Source: an uncultured Saccharospirillaceae bacterium
GTDB lineage: Bacteria; Pseudomonadota; Gammaproteobacteria; Pseudomonadales; Natronospirillaceae
Direction of reading: 5' to 3'
Length of the DNA stretch: 64,000 nucleotides
Assembly (NCBI GenBank): GCA_913063165.1
Contig: CAJXZL010000004.1
Coordinates: forward strand, 23,308 to 87,307
In this document: piece after piece, positions 28,301-39,638 of the stretch
Position numbering within the stretch: the first letter of the stretch is position 1
Layout: each line of letters begins with the position of its first letter
Made by a program: the position numbers and the translations under genes
Notes under the pieces: model-generated
What the model was told of the DNA's origin: nothing
Seen by the model: the letters and a program-made list of their open reading frames with translations, nothing else
Databases searched by the model: none

Positions 28301-29221
28301 TTAATGGACGCGTGGTTTTACCCATCGCAGAATCCAACTGTCGTGCGGAATTTCTGAAATAATCATGCCGCTCAAAATCAATAACGCGCCGAATAATCCC
28401 ATAAGCCCCATGGTTTCACCCAGCATAAGCCAGCCGAACACCGCGGCGGCTACCGGTTCAATGCTGTAGACCAGACCCACACGGGAAGGTGATATTTCTA
28501 GTTGGGCCCAGGTTTGCACAATTAACGCAAATCCCGTACCTAGGGCGCCGGCCACTAAAATGGCACCATATATTTCAGGTTGCGCGAGCACATCCACATT
28601 CAAACCCAGCGTCCAGTCTTCAAAAAACAGCGCGGTGACGGCACTGGCGACCGCGACCACCAGCATTTGGATAATGGCCAAGTCGGTAATGTTATGGTCA
28701 CCGGATACCTTGCCAGTCAGGTTGATATGAAAGGCAAAGGCCACGGCACAAATGAATACCATGAAATCACCCTTGTTCAAAGACAGCGTAAACACGCCAG
28801 TCATCAACATTAGCCCTGCTGTGGCAACACCCACGCCAACCCATACAAGAGGATTAATACGGTCCTTAAAAAATAACGTGCCCAGAACGGGGACCAGCAC
28901 CACATTCATTCCGGTAATGAAGCCAGCATTGGTCACGGTGGTGTAATGCATGCCTTCGGTCTGCGAGAAAAACCCGATATAGAGTAAAATACCTAGTACC
29001 GACGCGCTTTTGAATAAGGCGCTATTAAAGGTCGATATCCAACGGCCGGTGCGCACTTTTTGAAATACCATCACCACTGCAGCGCCCACAAAAAAGCGCA
29101 GGGCATTAAAGGTATTGGCTTCGATGACTTCAATGGCGTTGTGGATCAATACGAACTCAAAGCCCCAAATGAGTGTGGTGATGATTAAACCTGTCAAGGC
29201 GAGGCTGGCACTAAAGCGCAT
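28301..29221 (-). CDS. EamA-family (DMT superfamily) transporter
   Basis: 306 residues with about ten hydrophobic helices arranged as two EamA repeats. The first repeat has TLIWGFEFVLIHNAI and FNALRFFVGA near the N-terminus; the second ends with PSRVGLVYSIEPVAAAVFGW, a typical EamA motif. These inner-membrane proteins export metabolites or amino acids; the substrate is not deducible. AGGGAA precedes the ATG. Single gene. Confidence 0.9.
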   Translation of the reverse strand: MRFSASLALTGLIITTLIWGFEFVLIHNAIEVIEANTFNALRFFVGAAVVMVFQKVRTGRWISTFNSALFKSASVLGILLYIGFFSQTEGMHYTTVTNAGFITGMNVVLVPVLGTLFFKDRINPLVWVGVGVATAGLMLMTGVFTLSLNKGDFMVFICAVAFAFHINLTGKVSGDHNITDLAIIQMLVVAVASAVTALFFEDWTLGLNVDVLAQPEIYGAILVAGALGTGFALIVQTWAQLEISPSRVGLVYSIEPVAAAVFGWLMLGETMGLMGLFGALLILSGMIISEIPHDSWILRWVKPRVH

Positions 29222-29274
29222 GGGTTGTTCCCTGTTGATTATGAGTAGTCGTAACTGATTGTTTTTATTTGATA

Positions 29275-29299
29275 ATCAGTGTCGCATACCGACACTGAT
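29275..29299. promoter_or_regulatory. Perfect 10-bp palindrome between roxA and the EamA gene
   Basis: ATCAGTGTCG-CATAC-CGACACTGAT. No U-run follows it in the roxA direction, so it looks more like an operator for the EamA gene (start about 55 nt away) than a terminator. Confidence 0.5.
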
Positions 29300-29337
29300 C
29301 GGGCAAATAACTAGCAGAACAATGCGCCAGTTAAGTG

Positions 29338-30477
29338 TTATGAAATATACAGCGTACCCTGATTGAGGGACGTGAGTAACAGGTGATCTTGCCCTTCCGA
29401 TTGCCCAAATAGTTGCAAAGCGATTTTGGCATCAATCGGCGCTTTTTCGAGCAACAAGTGTTCGAGTGCCGGTTGGGCATTGCTGCGCAGATACACACGG
29501 GCATCGACAAATAAGTGGACTTCATCAACGGCAATGCGTGATGCAGGTTCAACGCATAGGCTGTCAGCATCGGCCAATGCTTCCTGCCAATCCTGCAAAC
29601 TATGGCCCAAATCCTCTGGCATCAATTCTGGGTACTTTGGCTCTGTCATGACACTGCCAAACCACCGTTTTAGCTCAGTGGTATCATCAGCATAGTGCCG
29701 TAAAATGGTTTGGAGTTGCGTAATATCCCAGTCGGTTATGCGGTGTGGGTCAGCCGTAGTGGGTCTGTCTGCATCACCAAAGCGATCACTGTCACGGGTT
29801 TTTTCGGCCTGCCATGCAAAGAAATCGGTCAACAATTCTCCATGCGATGGCGCACGAAAGCCAACAGACAGCGTGATACAGTCGTTACTGGTCGCAACCC
29901 CATTGTGAGAAACGCCGGGCGGAATATACAGGATGTCACCTGCCGATACCTGATGGGTCTGCGTGACTTCCATCTGCTGTAGCTGTTTTAACCCTGATCC
30001 GACCTTCATGGGGGTGTTGTCATCACAGACGGTGCCCACTTCCCAGGTGCGGGTGCCCTGAGCTTGAATTAGAAATACATCGTATTGGTCATAATGGGGA
30101 CCAACACCGCCACCCGTATTCGAGAGGCTAACCATGATGTCGTCCATGCGCCACGTCGGCAACCATCGAAACTGTGCCAATAGCGCTTGAACCTCAGGTA
30201 CCCAGTGATCTGCGGCCTGAACTAGTAGAGTCCAGTTCGCTTCATGGCTGTCGGGTAGGGCCTCTGGTTCAAAGGGACCATTGGCCACCAACCATTCGCC
30301 GTCAGCGGTTTTTTTGACACAGCGTGCTTCAACCAATGTTTCCTCTGCCAACCAACGCAATTCCTGCACGGATACCGGTGACTCAAAATCCGGCCAAATC
30401 TGCGACATTAGCAGCGGCTTTTTTTGCCAGTAAGTGCTTAAGAATGCCTGTGGGTCTGTAAATGGATTGGTTGTCAT
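29338..30477 (-). CDS. roxA: Ribosomal protein uL16 arginine 3-hydroxylase (RoxA/YcfD, JmjC-type)
   Basis: 379 residues. A 2-oxoglutarate/Fe(II) oxygenase; the E. coli homologue hydroxylates an Arg of L16. The iron ligands are H128 and D130 in GPHYDQYDVF and H191 in PPGVSHNG. The C-terminal winged-helix region follows. N-terminal FLSTYWQKKPLLM is typical. I chose the ATG at 30477, which has TAGGTG 8 nt upstream; a GTG three codons earlier is possible. It follows purB on the same strand but behind a terminator. Confidence 0.92.
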   Translation of the reverse strand: MTTNPFTDPQAFLSTYWQKKPLLMSQIWPDFESPVSVQELRWLAEETLVEARCVKKTADGEWLVANGPFEPEALPDSHEANWTLLVQAADHWVPEVQALLAQFRWLPTWRMDDIMVSLSNTGGGVGPHYDQYDVFLIQAQGTRTWEVGTVCDDNTPMKVGSGLKQLQQMEVTQTHQVSAGDILYIPPGVSHNGVATSNDCITLSVGFRAPSHGELLTDFFAWQAEKTRDSDRFGDADRPTTADPHRITDWDITQLQTILRHYADDTTELKRWFGSVMTEPKYPELMPEDLGHSLQDWQEALADADSLCVEPASRIAVDEVHLFVDARVYLRSNAQPALEHLLLEKAPIDAKIALQLFGQSEGQDHLLLTSLNQGTLYIS

Positions 30478-30523
30478 AGGGTTCACCTAGTGGGTTACAG
30501 CGGGTAGTGGTGTTGCAAGATTT

Positions 30524-30549
30524 AAAAAAGGCCCATCAAAGATGGGCCT
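30524..30549 (-). terminator. Intrinsic terminator after purB
   Basis: On the minus strand AGGCCCATC-TTT-GATGGGCCT followed by a T-run, 8 nt past the purB stop and upstream of roxA. Confidence 0.9.
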
Positions 30550-30556
30550 AGATCGC

Positions 30557-31966
<1,410 letters not shown>

Positions 31967-31985
31967 TTATACCCAAGCAAAGGGG

Positions 31986-32618
31986 TTAGTGCAGTCCTTG
32001 GGTTTGAATTTCTTTGGCCATTTGCTGTATGCGTCGACGATACAACAGAAAGTGCCACCGACGACCGCCTTTTTGACGCCATAAAACGGCAGAGCGGATG
32101 CCAAACAGTAAAAGGGTTCGGATGCGACTTGCAATCCGCTCATCCTGTAAAAGCGTGGGGTTTCCCATAACCTGAATACGAAAATCAAGCAGTGAAATAC
32201 TTTCGGAATAGGCAGTGCCCATCGATCCGATAACGGCATCATGGGTATTGCTCTCAAAGTAAACTGCCTGGTCTTTGCTGCGGGCCAAAAGTTTGTCGAG
32301 TTTGTCCATTAGCTCGGGCTTTTTGCGTAACTTGGCTTCTAAGTGCAGCAAACTCATGGCATATCGTAATACGTCACGCGACACACCTGTGGAGTTTTGT
32401 TCTAACACTGAACGCAGACCCGACAGTCCAACGCGCAGATTAGGAACGCCACCAAAAACGTCAATGACCGAGTTGGGCGAATCATTCAGTATGCTGTTAA
32501 CGGCTGTGGTCAGTTCTTGACCATCAATAAGACCTTTTCTGGCCAAATTGTCTACCAGGGTTGCTGCCTGAACCACGCCAGCCAGTGCAATTGTTTGATC
32601 AGAAAGAGATTTATTCAT
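31986..32618 (-). CDS. hflD: High-frequency-lysogenization protein HflD
   Basis: 210 residues, mostly alpha-helical, starting MNKSLSDQTIALAGVVQAATLVDNLARKG, with GGVPNLRVGLSGLRSV in the middle and ERIASRIRTLLLFGIRSAVLWRQKGG near the end, all typical of HflD. In E. coli it is a membrane-associated protein that affects phage lambda CII. The conserved place between mnmA and purB suggests a housekeeping role that is not settled. Confidence 0.93.
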   Translation of the reverse strand: MNKSLSDQTIALAGVVQAATLVDNLARKGLIDGQELTTAVNSILNDSPNSVIDVFGGVPNLRVGLSGLRSVLEQNSTGVSRDVLRYAMSLLHLEAKLRKKPELMDKLDKLLARSKDQAVYFESNTHDAVIGSMGTAYSESISLLDFRIQVMGNPTLLQDERIASRIRTLLLFGIRSAVLWRQKGGRRWHFLLYRRRIQQMAKEIQTQGLH

Positions 32619-32655
32619 GGGGTAAACACTGCCTCAATAACAGAATCATTGCACA

Positions 32656-33762
32656 TTAAACTGCAGATGAAGATTTCCACGTGTTGGCGATTACGCCACC
32701 GCCCAAGCAGTAATTGCCTTGATAGAATACCGCAGACTGACCCGGTGTAATGGCCCGTTGTGGTTGGTCAAAATCAACCTGATAACCGGCGTCAGTTTTG
32801 ATCAACGTACAGGATTGGTCATCCTGGCGGTATCGGTGTTTGCAGGTCAAGGTTATAGGCAGCTCTGGTCCTTGTCCGTCGATCCAATCCATGTCGATAA
32901 TCGACAAGTGGTCGGTAAATAGCAACGGATGATCAATACCCTGGACCACAGTCAACACATTGTTTTCAAGGTCTTTTGCGGCCACAAACCACGGTGCTTC
33001 ATCAAATTCTTTTAACCCGCCTATGCCCAAACCCTGTCGCTGTCCGATGGTGTAATACATCAAACCGGCGTGGCGGCCGATGACTTGGCCCGCTTCGGTA
33101 TGAATATCACCGGGCTGCGCTGGCAAATATTGCTGTAAAAAGTCTTTAAATCGGCGTTCACCAATAAAGCAGATGCCGGTGCTGTCCTTTTTCCGCGCGG
33201 TAACAAACTGGTGCTTTTCAGCGATGGCGCGCACCGCTGGTTTTTCTAATCCGCCAACGGGGAACAGGGTTTTCGCAAGTGCTTTTCCGGTGACCGCATG
33301 CAAGAAGTACGATTGGTCTTTATTGCGGTCTAAACCACGCAATAAACGACCGGTATCGCCGTGTTTTTCAACTTGGGTATAATGACCTGTCGCGATAAGG
33401 TCTGCGCCTAACACCGTGGCATAGTCCAGAAAGGCTTTGAACTTGATTTCTTTATTACACAGAATATCGGGATTGGGTGTACGACCGGCTTTGTATTCTT
33501 CTAAGAAATGTTCAAAGACATTGTCCCAGTATTCGGAAGCAAAATTGGCGGTATGGAGATGAATGCCGAGGCGATCACAGACCGCTTGCGCATCCGCTAA
33601 ATCTTCTTTGGCCGTGCAGTATTCGGTGCCATCGTCTTCATCCCAGTTTTTCATGAATAGGCCTTCCACAGAATAGCCTTGCTCCATAAGCAATTGTGCG
33701 CTTACAGATGAATCGACACCACCGGACATTCCGACAATGACTTTGGTCTTTGACAATGACAT
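32656..33762 (-). CDS. mnmA: tRNA-specific 2-thiouridylase MnmA
   Basis: 368 residues. Thiolates U34 of tRNA-Lys/Glu/Gln, taking sulfur from the TusE relay. PP-loop [11 protein letters not shown] for adenylation, catalytic Cys pair in [12 protein letters not shown] and [12 protein letters not shown], and the C-terminal beta-barrel. I chose the ATG at 33762; an in-frame TTG four codons earlier is unlikely. Divergent from fabV, and first gene of mnmA-hflD-purB. Confidence 0.96.
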   Translation of the reverse strand: MSLSKTKVIVGMSGGVDSSVSAQLLMEQGYSVEGLFMKNWDEDDGTEYCTAKEDLADAQAVCDRLGIHLHTANFASEYWDNVFEHFLEEYKAGRTPNPDILCNKEIKFKAFLDYATVLGADLIATGHYTQVEKHGDTGRLLRGLDRNKDQSYFLHAVTGKALAKTLFPVGGLEKPAVRAIAEKHQFVTARKKDSTGICFIGERRFKDFLQQYLPAQPGDIHTEAGQVIGRHAGLMYYTIGQRQGLGIGGLKEFDEAPWFVAAKDLENNVLTVVQGIDHPLLFTDHLSIIDMDWIDGQGPELPITLTCKHRYRQDDQSCTLIKTDAGYQVDFDQPQRAITPGQSAVFYQGNYCLGGGVIANTWKSSSAV

Positions 33763-33860
33763 AAAGGTTACCAATCTCTTGGGTTTTGGGCACGGCGCGG
33801 ATGCTAGGTCAATGCAGGCATAAATGCAAATCGCGCGATGCCACCCCCTGTAAATGCACC

Positions 33861-33877
33861 GTCACAGCTGCTGTGAC
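33861..33877. promoter_or_regulatory. Palindrome GTCACAG-CTG-CTGTGAC in the mnmA-fabV gap
   Basis: Perfect 7-bp arms around 3 nt, between the divergent mnmA and fabV genes. Looks like a dimeric repressor site. No matching regulator gene lies next to it. Confidence 0.45.
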
Positions 33878-33913
33878 TTGGCGCTTGTTAGTGGGGTCTT
33901 AACCCCTTAGACT

Positions 33914-33928
33914 ACAGAATTATTCTGT
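33914..33928. promoter_or_regulatory. Palindrome ACAGAAT-T-ATTCTGT in the mnmA-fabV gap
   Basis: Perfect 7-bp arms around a single central base, about 120 nt upstream of the fabV start. A second candidate operator, close to where a fabV promoter would be. Confidence 0.45.
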
Positions 33929-34045
33929 GCGTTACGAAGCTAAATCGGGTTTATGCTGACCCCATTCGTAACCTGATTTCATGCGACAACATCAGCGGCC
34001 ACATCGACCTGTTGTACGCGTTATCTATATATGGGAATGAATTTG

Positions 34046-35224
34046 ATGATTATCAAGCCAAAAGTCCGAGGTTTTATCTGCACCACAGCGCATCCTCAAG
34101 GCTGTGCCGAAAGTGTCCAAGAACAAATCGACTATGTAAAGCAACACGCCGGTGATCAGCAAGGCCCTAAGAACGTATTGGTCATTGGCTGTTCGACAGG
34201 CTATGGCTTGGCGTCTCGTATTACCACTGCATTCAGTTTTGGTGCCAACACCCTAGGCGTGATGTTCGAAAAAGAGCCGACGGAACGTAAAACAGCCACC
34301 GCCGGTTGGTACAACACCCGCGCTTTTGAAGACAAGGCAGCTGCAGCGGGCTTATATGCCGAATCGCTGAACATGGACGCATTCTCCCATGAAGCCAAGA
34401 CCGCTGTTATTGAAAAAATCAAAGCGCACATGGGTAAGGTGGATTTGGTTGTGTATAGCTTGGCGTCTCCGCGCAGAAAGGACCCTGATAGCGGTGAAAT
34501 TTATTCCAGCACCTTGAAGCCCGTGGGCAAAGAAGTGACACGCAAGACCTTGAACACCGACAGCGTTCAGGTACACGACATTACCTTGCCGCCTGCAACC
34601 GAAGAAGAAATTGCCGGCACCATCAAAGTGATGGGTGGAGCAGACTGGGAATTGTGGATGGATGCCTTGATGCAGGCAGATGTATTGTCTGACCAAGCCA
34701 AAACCACTGCCTATACCTATATTGGTAAGTCATTGACCATGCCGATCTATGGTGAAGCCACTATTGGTAAGGCCAAAGAAGATTTGGATCGTGCAGCCAA
34801 GGCCATTACGGCTAAGTTGCAATCGGGTAATGGTGGCGATGCCTATGTCTCGGTATTAAAAGCCATTGTGACCCAATCCAGTTCTGCGATTCCTGTGATG
34901 CCATTGTATATTTCACTGCTGTATCGGGTGATGAAAGATTTGGGTACGCACGAAGGCTGTATTGAGCAGGTCAATAAGTTGATGACCGGTGAACTCTTTG
35001 GACAGGGAGACTTGAACCTAGACGAAGTGGGGCGCATTCGTGTTGATTTGGCCGAATTGACCGATGAAGTGCAGCACAGAGTAGAGGCATTGTGGGATCA
35101 AGTGACCACTGAGAACCTATACGAATTGTCTGACTTTAGCGGTTACCAAAAGGAATTTTTTAAGTTGTTTGGTTTCGGCTTCGACGGGGTTGATTATGAC
35201 GCGGAGACTGACCCGATCGTTTAA
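34046..35224 (+). CDS. fabV: Trans-2-enoyl-ACP/CoA reductase FabV
   Basis: 392 residues starting MIIKPKVRGFICTTAHPQGC, the FabV signature; the ATG at 34046 gives this start, while an in-frame ATG 15 nt earlier adds residues not seen in the family. Last step of the fatty acid elongation cycle, NADH-dependent. The nucleotide site is VIGCSTGYGLASR and the catalytic Tyr-x8-Lys lies in YIGKSLTMPIYGEATIGKAK. FabV is a triclosan-tolerant alternative to FabI in Vibrio and Pseudomonas. Its 3' end overlaps the convergent rluE gene by 65 nt. Confidence 0.95.
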   Translation: MIIKPKVRGFICTTAHPQGCAESVQEQIDYVKQHAGDQQGPKNVLVIGCSTGYGLASRITTAFSFGANTLGVMFEKEPTERKTATAGWYNTRAFEDKAAAAGLYAESLNMDAFSHEAKTAVIEKIKAHMGKVDLVVYSLASPRRKDPDSGEIYSSTLKPVGKEVTRKTLNTDSVQVHDITLPPATEEEIAGTIKVMGGADWELWMDALMQADVLSDQAKTTAYTYIGKSLTMPIYGEATIGKAKEDLDRAAKAITAKLQSGNGGDAYVSVLKAIVTQSSSAIPVMPLYISLLYRVMKDLGTHEGCIEQVNKLMTGELFGQGDLNLDEVGRIRVDLAELTDEVQHRVEALWDQVTTENLYELSDFSGYQKEFFKLFGFGFDGVDYDAETDPIV

Positions 35225-35837
35225 TCTTGCCCTTGTCTGCCCAAGACCGGTTCTGTGAACCGGTTTTTTTATGCCTTGTGATTGGCTTTTCAGGTGTTTC
35301 GACCGTTATGACCCGATATTCACCCGGTTGTAAGTCATCGAGTGGGTAGTCGCCAACAGCGGCGCGAATCAATCTGAGCGTGGGGAAGCCGCAATGTGCG
35401 GTCATTCGACGCACCTGGCGATTGCGGCCTTCTGAAATGCTCAGGGAAATCCAACTGGTAGGAATGGCCTTTCTTTCCCGAATAGGCGGGTTACGCTCCC
35501 ACACATCGGGCGATTCCATACGAGACACACGGGCAGGGCGGGTCGGGCCATCATTAAGGGTGATGCCTTGGGAGAGTTGTAACATCGCCGCATCGGTAAT
35601 GGTGCCTTCAACCTGCACCCAGTAGGTTTTGTCTTTAAAATGCTTGGGATGTGATAACTGGTGAGATAAGGCGCCATCGTCGGTAAGCAGCAGCAGGCCT
35701 TCCGAATCGTAATCCAGTCTGCCGGCAGCATATACCTCGGGAATGCTAATAAAATCAGCCAGGGTCGCACGGTCATCATTTTTGCGGAACTGACACAATA
35801 CCTGAAACGGTTTGTTAAACAGGATGAGCTGGCTCAT
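35160..35837 (-). CDS. rluE: 23S rRNA pseudouridine synthase RluE
   Basis: 225 residues of the RsuA/RluB/E/F family; RluE makes pseudouridine 2457. The catalytic Asp is in AAGRLDYDSEGLLLLT, and SISEGRNRQVRRMTAHCGFPTLRLIR is the second family motif. No N-terminal S4 domain, as in RluE. After the core ends near GEYRVITVE there is a basic, low-complexity tail of about 40 residues (from KPITRHKKTG) whose coding DNA runs antisense through the fabV terminator and the last 65 nt of fabV. The true stop could be affected by a recent extension. Confidence 0.9.
   Translation of the reverse strand: MSQLILFNKPFQVLCQFRKNDDRATLADFISIPEVYAAGRLDYDSEGLLLLTDDGALSHQLSHPKHFKDKTYWVQVEGTITDAAMLQLSQGITLNDGPTRPARVSRMESPDVWERNPPIRERKAIPTSWISLSISEGRNRQVRRMTAHCGFPTLRLIRAAVGDYPLDDLQPGEYRVITVETPEKPITRHKKTGSQNRSWADKGKIKRSGQSPRHNQPRRSRNQTT
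35246..35270 (+). terminator. Intrinsic terminator of fabV
   Basis: ACCGGTTC-TGT-GAACCGGT followed by TTTTTT, 22 nt past the fabV stop. It lies inside the 3' part of the convergent rluE gene. In the rluE direction it lacks a trailing U-run. Confidence 0.9.
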
Positions 35838-35932
35838 GACATTCGGGTCCGCTGGGTGAGGTCTGGGATATTGTAGTGGGTAACGGTCACACGAGGGACG
35901 AGGAAAGATATCGCATTGTGCACCACGCAGAA

Positions 35933-36154
35933 TTAAGACATCGATTGCTCGCTGGTCACGGTGACATTAATGGCACGTTGGCCTTGATCGCCATTTTGAA
36001 TTTCATACACCACAGATTGGCCGGCTTTGAGGCGACGATAGCCATTCATATTGATATTTGAAAAATGCACAAAAACTTCTTGGTTATCACTGTCTGAATG
36101 TAAAAATCCAAAACCTAACTTGGTGTTAAACCATTTTACTTTGCCTGCCAGCAC
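35933..36154 (-). CDS. cspD: Cold-shock-domain protein, CspD-like
   Basis: 73 residues, a single OB fold with RNP1-like LGFGFLHS and RNP2-like VFVHFSNI and the NMNGYRRLKAGQSVVYE segment. I chose the GTG at 36154, which has GGGAG 6 nt upstream and gives the usual length; an upstream in-frame start would add 17 basic residues. Divergent from clpS-clpA, the usual arrangement for cspD. RNP1 is altered from the usual KGFGFI to LGFGFL. Confidence 0.88.
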   Translation of the reverse strand: MLAGKVKWFNTKLGFGFLHSDSDNQEVFVHFSNINMNGYRRLKAGQSVVYEIQNGDQGQRAINVTVTSEQSMS

Positions 36155-36384
36155 GCCTATCTCCCATACATCATGTTGGCTTTTTTTTAGATGTTGTCGT
36201 TTCAAGGGCGATTAGTCAAGAATTGTTACCTCATCAAGGCACAATCAGTTGGCTTCCTGTAGGCCTCGCGTCCTGATATTTGTTGTCGCCGATTTCTTCT
36301 GTTGCGCCAATGGCTATTGAATACTGTATAGTTAGCCCCATAAATACGTAAACCGCAGTATTATCTGAAGGACTTGATGGCGAT

Positions 36385-36789
36385 ATGGATTGGCACAACA
36401 GCAATGACAGGAATGGCGGCGAAATAATGAACAGCACCGATAACTTTTGGGTGAATATGTCTTCAGGCCCTGAAGAATACGGCGATGGCAATACCGAACT
36501 ATTAGAGGGAAAGCCGGCGCTCAAGCGACCGCCACTCTATCGCGTCGTGTTATTGAATGACGACTTCACACCCATGGAGTTTGTGGTGCATATTTTAGAA
36601 GTTTTTTTTGCCATGGGCAGAGAAAAGGCAACACAAGTGATGTTGGCAGTCCATACTCAAGGTAAAGGCGTTTGTGGTATTTATACCCGTGACGTTGCCG
36701 AAACCAAGACAATGGTAGTGAACCAATATTCAAAAGAATGCGAACATCCTTTGGTATGTGAATGTGAACCGGTTTTAGATGACGAGTAG
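36385..36789 (+). CDS. clpS: ClpS, N-degron adaptor of ClpAP
   Basis: 134 residues from the first ATG; ATGs at 36427 and 36457 are also possible and none has a strong ribosome-binding site, so the N-terminus is uncertain. ClpS delivers proteins with N-terminal Leu, Phe, Trp or Tyr to ClpA. The core is clear: [17 protein letters not shown] with the Asn-Asp N-end-binding residues, [23 protein letters not shown], and the final [10 protein letters not shown]. It lies 78 nt before clpA. Confidence 0.94.
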   Translation: MDWHNSNDRNGGEIMNSTDNFWVNMSSGPEEYGDGNTELLEGKPALKRPPLYRVVLLNDDFTPMEFVVHILEVFFAMGREKATQVMLAVHTQGKGVCGIYTRDVAETKTMVVNQYSKECEHPLVCECEPVLDDE

Positions 36790-36867
36790 AGCCCCTAGTA
36801 TTTGGTAGGGTGGGTTGGCCCTTTATAGTAGCCTTGGGCAGGTAAGATCCTTTGAGGTAACAACATT

Positions 36868-39138
36868 ATGTTAAGTAAAGAATTGGAATTGACATTGAAT
36901 CGGGCATTTAGAAATGCGTCGTCGCGTCGCCATGAGTTTATGACCGTGGAGCATCTGTTGTTGGCTTTGTTGGATAATGTTGAGGCTATCGATGTGCTCA
37001 AAGCCTGTGCTGCAGACATAGATCGTCTTAGAGAGGACTTGGAAGTCTTTATCAAGGCCACAACACCCGTATTTCCTGAGTCCGATACTGAACAAGAAAC
37101 CCAACCGACGCTAGGTTTTCAGCGCGTGTTGCAGCGGGCCGTGTTTCATGTCCAGTCTTCTGGCAAAAAAGAAGTGACCGGCGCTAATGTTTTGGTCGCT
37201 ATTTTTAGTGAACAAGAAAGCCAGGCGGTTTTTTGCCTAAAACAGCAGAATATCAGCCGACTGGATATTGTGAATTTCATAGCCCATGGCATTTCGAAGG
37301 TGCAGGGCGATGTGCCCCATACAGAAGACGGCGCATCACAAGAGGGCGTTGAACAAGAAGCCCCAGAGTCAGTTGACGAAAGCGCGTTGGGAAAATACAC
37401 CAGTAACCTCAACGAGCAGGCGCGACTCGGCAGAATTGATCCCTTGATTGGCCGAGAAAACGAAGTGGAACGGGTGATTCAGATTCTGGCCCGTCGCCGT
37501 AAGAACAACCCCTTGTTGGTGGGTGAAACCGGCGTGGGCAAAACCGCCATAGCCGAAGGCTTGGCCAAGCGGATTGTGGATGAATCCGTCCCCGATATTA
37601 TCAAGGATGCAGTGGTCTATTCACTGGATCTTGGTGGCTTGTTAGCAGGCACCAAATACCGAGGCGATTTTGAAAAGCGTCTAAAGGCACTGTTGTCAGA
37701 GCTGAAAAAAGAGCCCCATTCCATCCTCTTTATTGATGAAATCCACACCATTATTGGTGCTGGCGCAGCCTCCGGCGGTGTCATGGATGCATCCAACCTA
37801 TTAAAGCCCATGTTGAGCTCAGGCGAGCTACGCTGTATCGGTTCTACGACCTTCCAAGAATTTCGCGGCATCTTTGAAAAGGACAGCGCGTTGACCCGTC
37901 GTTTCCAGAAAATTGATGTGATGGAGCCGAGCGTCGAAGACACCTATTTGATTCTAAAAGGTCTCAAGCAGCGCTTTGAAGAGCATCACCGTCTGAAGTA
38001 TCACGACAAAGCACTCAAGGCGGCTGCAGAGCTGTCTGAGCGTTATATCACTGACCGGCATCTGCCAGACAAGGCCATTGACGTGATTGACGAAGCGGGC
38101 GCAGCCCAAAGCTTATTGCCCGAATCGAAACGCAAAAAAGTTATTAACGTCGGCGAAATTGAGCGCATTATCGCCAATATTGCTCGTATACCACCAAAAG
38201 TGGTTAACCGTTCTGACAAAGAAGTGCTGGGCAATCTAGAGCGCAATTTGAAAATGACCGTGTTTGGTCAAGACGAAGCCATTGATACCCTGTCAGCGGC
38301 CATTAAGTTGGCACGTGCGGGTCTTAAAGAGCCTGAAAAGCCTATTGGTTCATTCCTGTTTGCAGGACCGACCGGTGTGGGTAAAACCGAAGTGACGAAG
38401 CAGCTAGCAGAGTGCTTGGGTATCGAGTTGATCCGCTTTGATATGTCCGAATATATGGAGCGTCACACCGTATCCCGTTTGATCGGTGCACCTCCAGGCT
38501 ATGTCGGCTTTGACCAAGGTGGTTTGTTGACTGACGCAGTCACTAAGAATCCCCATGCGGTATTGTTACTCGACGAAATTGAGAAGGCGCATCCGGATGT
38601 GTTCAACCTGCTATTGCAGGTCATGGATCATGGTCGATTAACCGACAATAATGGCCGTAAAGCCGATTTCCGCAACATCATTTTGGTGATGACCAGTAAC
38701 GCTGGCGCTGAAGAAATCGGTCGCCGCAGCATGGGCTTTACCCATCAAGACCACTCGGAAGATGGCAGTGAAATCATCCGTAAGAGTTTTTCACCCGAAT
38801 TCCGTAACCGCCTTGATGCCATCGTGCAGTTCAAGTCGCTGTCTCCTACCGTGATCGCAGGCGTGGTAGATAAGTTCTTAACTGAACTGCAGGCGCAGCT
38901 AGACGACAAGAAGGTACAGATCGAAGTCGATGCGGATGCAGTCGCTTGGTTGGGTGAGCATGGTTACGACGAAAAAATGGGTGCCCGTCCGATGGCCCGT
39001 TTGATACAAGACAAAATCAAGCGACCGTTGGCAGATGAATTGCTGTTTGGTTCCCTAATGGGTGGCGGAACAGTGAGGGTATCGGTGAAGAATGGTGAAT
39101 TATTCTTAGACACCGGCAAGGTGTTGGTAGACGCCTGA
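36868..39138 (+). CDS. clpA: ATP-dependent Clp protease ATP-binding subunit ClpA
   Basis: 756 residues (E. coli 758). N-terminal Clp-N double repeat that binds ClpS, then two AAA+ modules with Walker A GETGVGKT (219-226) and GPTGVGKT (500-507), plus Walker B sequences SILFIDEIH and [14 protein letters not shown]. No ClpB-type middle coiled coil. Unfolds substrates for ClpP, encoded at 8.3 kb. GAGGTAACA lies before the ATG. Confidence 0.98.
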   Translation: MLSKELELTLNRAFRNASSRRHEFMTVEHLLLALLDNVEAIDVLKACAADIDRLREDLEVFIKATTPVFPESDTEQETQPTLGFQRVLQRAVFHVQSSGKKEVTGANVLVAIFSEQESQAVFCLKQQNISRLDIVNFIAHGISKVQGDVPHTEDGASQEGVEQEAPESVDESALGKYTSNLNEQARLGRIDPLIGRENEVERVIQILARRRKNNPLLVGETGVGKTAIAEGLAKRIVDESVPDIIKDAVVYSLDLGGLLAGTKYRGDFEKRLKALLSELKKEPHSILFIDEIHTIIGAGAASGGVMDASNLLKPMLSSGELRCIGSTTFQEFRGIFEKDSALTRRFQKIDVMEPSVEDTYLILKGLKQRFEEHHRLKYHDKALKAAAELSERYITDRHLPDKAIDVIDEAGAAQSLLPESKRKKVINVGEIERIIANIARIPPKVVNRSDKEVLGNLERNLKMTVFGQDEAIDTLSAAIKLARAGLKEPEKPIGSFLFAGPTGVGKTEVTKQLAECLGIELIRFDMSEYMERHTVSRLIGAPPGYVGFDQGGLLTDAVTKNPHAVLLLDEIEKAHPDVFNLLLQVMDHGRLTDNNGRKADFRNIILVMTSNAGAEEIGRRSMGFTHQDHSEDGSEIIRKSFSPEFRNRLDAIVQFKSLSPTVIAGVVDKFLTELQAQLDDKKVQIEVDADAVAWLGEHGYDEKMGARPMARLIQDKIKRPLADELLFGSLMGGGTVRVSVKNGELFLDTGKVLVDA

Positions 39139-39160
39139 TACCCCATTTGCGAACACATCG

Positions 39161-39191
39161 CCTGCAAAGCTTCGGTTTTGCGGGCTTTTTT
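39161..39191 (+). terminator. Intrinsic terminator after clpA
   Basis: CCTGCAAA and TTTGCGGG pair (one G-T) around a loop containing TTCG, followed by C and six T. It lies 22 nt past the clpA stop. Confidence 0.85.
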
Positions 39192-39347
39192 GTGCCTGCA
39201 AACAGTATGGGCACAGCAAAGCACTGACAAAAGTACCGACAATAGTCGATCACCAGAGGGTATTGGAGGTGGTGCAGAAAGGGTGCAGCACCCACACGGC
39301 TAGAACAGTCTAGTCATTTCGTGTGGGAAGGCTGGAAACAGCAGATA

Positions 39348-39566
39348 TTAGCGAGCGCGGTACGTAATACGGCCCTTAGAAAGGTCATACGGCGTAAGCT
39401 CAACCTTAACCTTGTCGCCCGTCAGGATGCGGATATAGTTCTTGCGCATTTTTCCTGAGATGTGAGCTGTTACGATGTGATCGTTTTCAAGCTTCACACG
39501 GAACATCGTGTTCGGAAGGGTATCGATGATTTCGCCTTCCATTTCAATGACGTCTTCTTTAGCCAT
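39348..39566 (-). CDS. infA: Translation initiation factor IF-1
   Basis: 72 residues beginning [13 protein letters not shown], the universal IF-1 length and start; an upstream in-frame start at 39584 would add six residues. S1/OB fold with [27 protein letters not shown] and the C-terminal [11 protein letters not shown]. The usual place after clpA, but on the opposite strand. Confidence 0.97.
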   Translation of the reverse strand: MAKEDVIEMEGEIIDTLPNTMFRVKLENDHIVTAHISGKMRKNYIRILTGDKVKVELTPYDLSKGRITYRAR

Positions 39567-39638
39567 GTTAAAAGTGGTTTCCATTGCATAAATAATAGGC
39601 GCGAGATAATGCCCTAAATTTCGCGGAACTTCAAAGCA

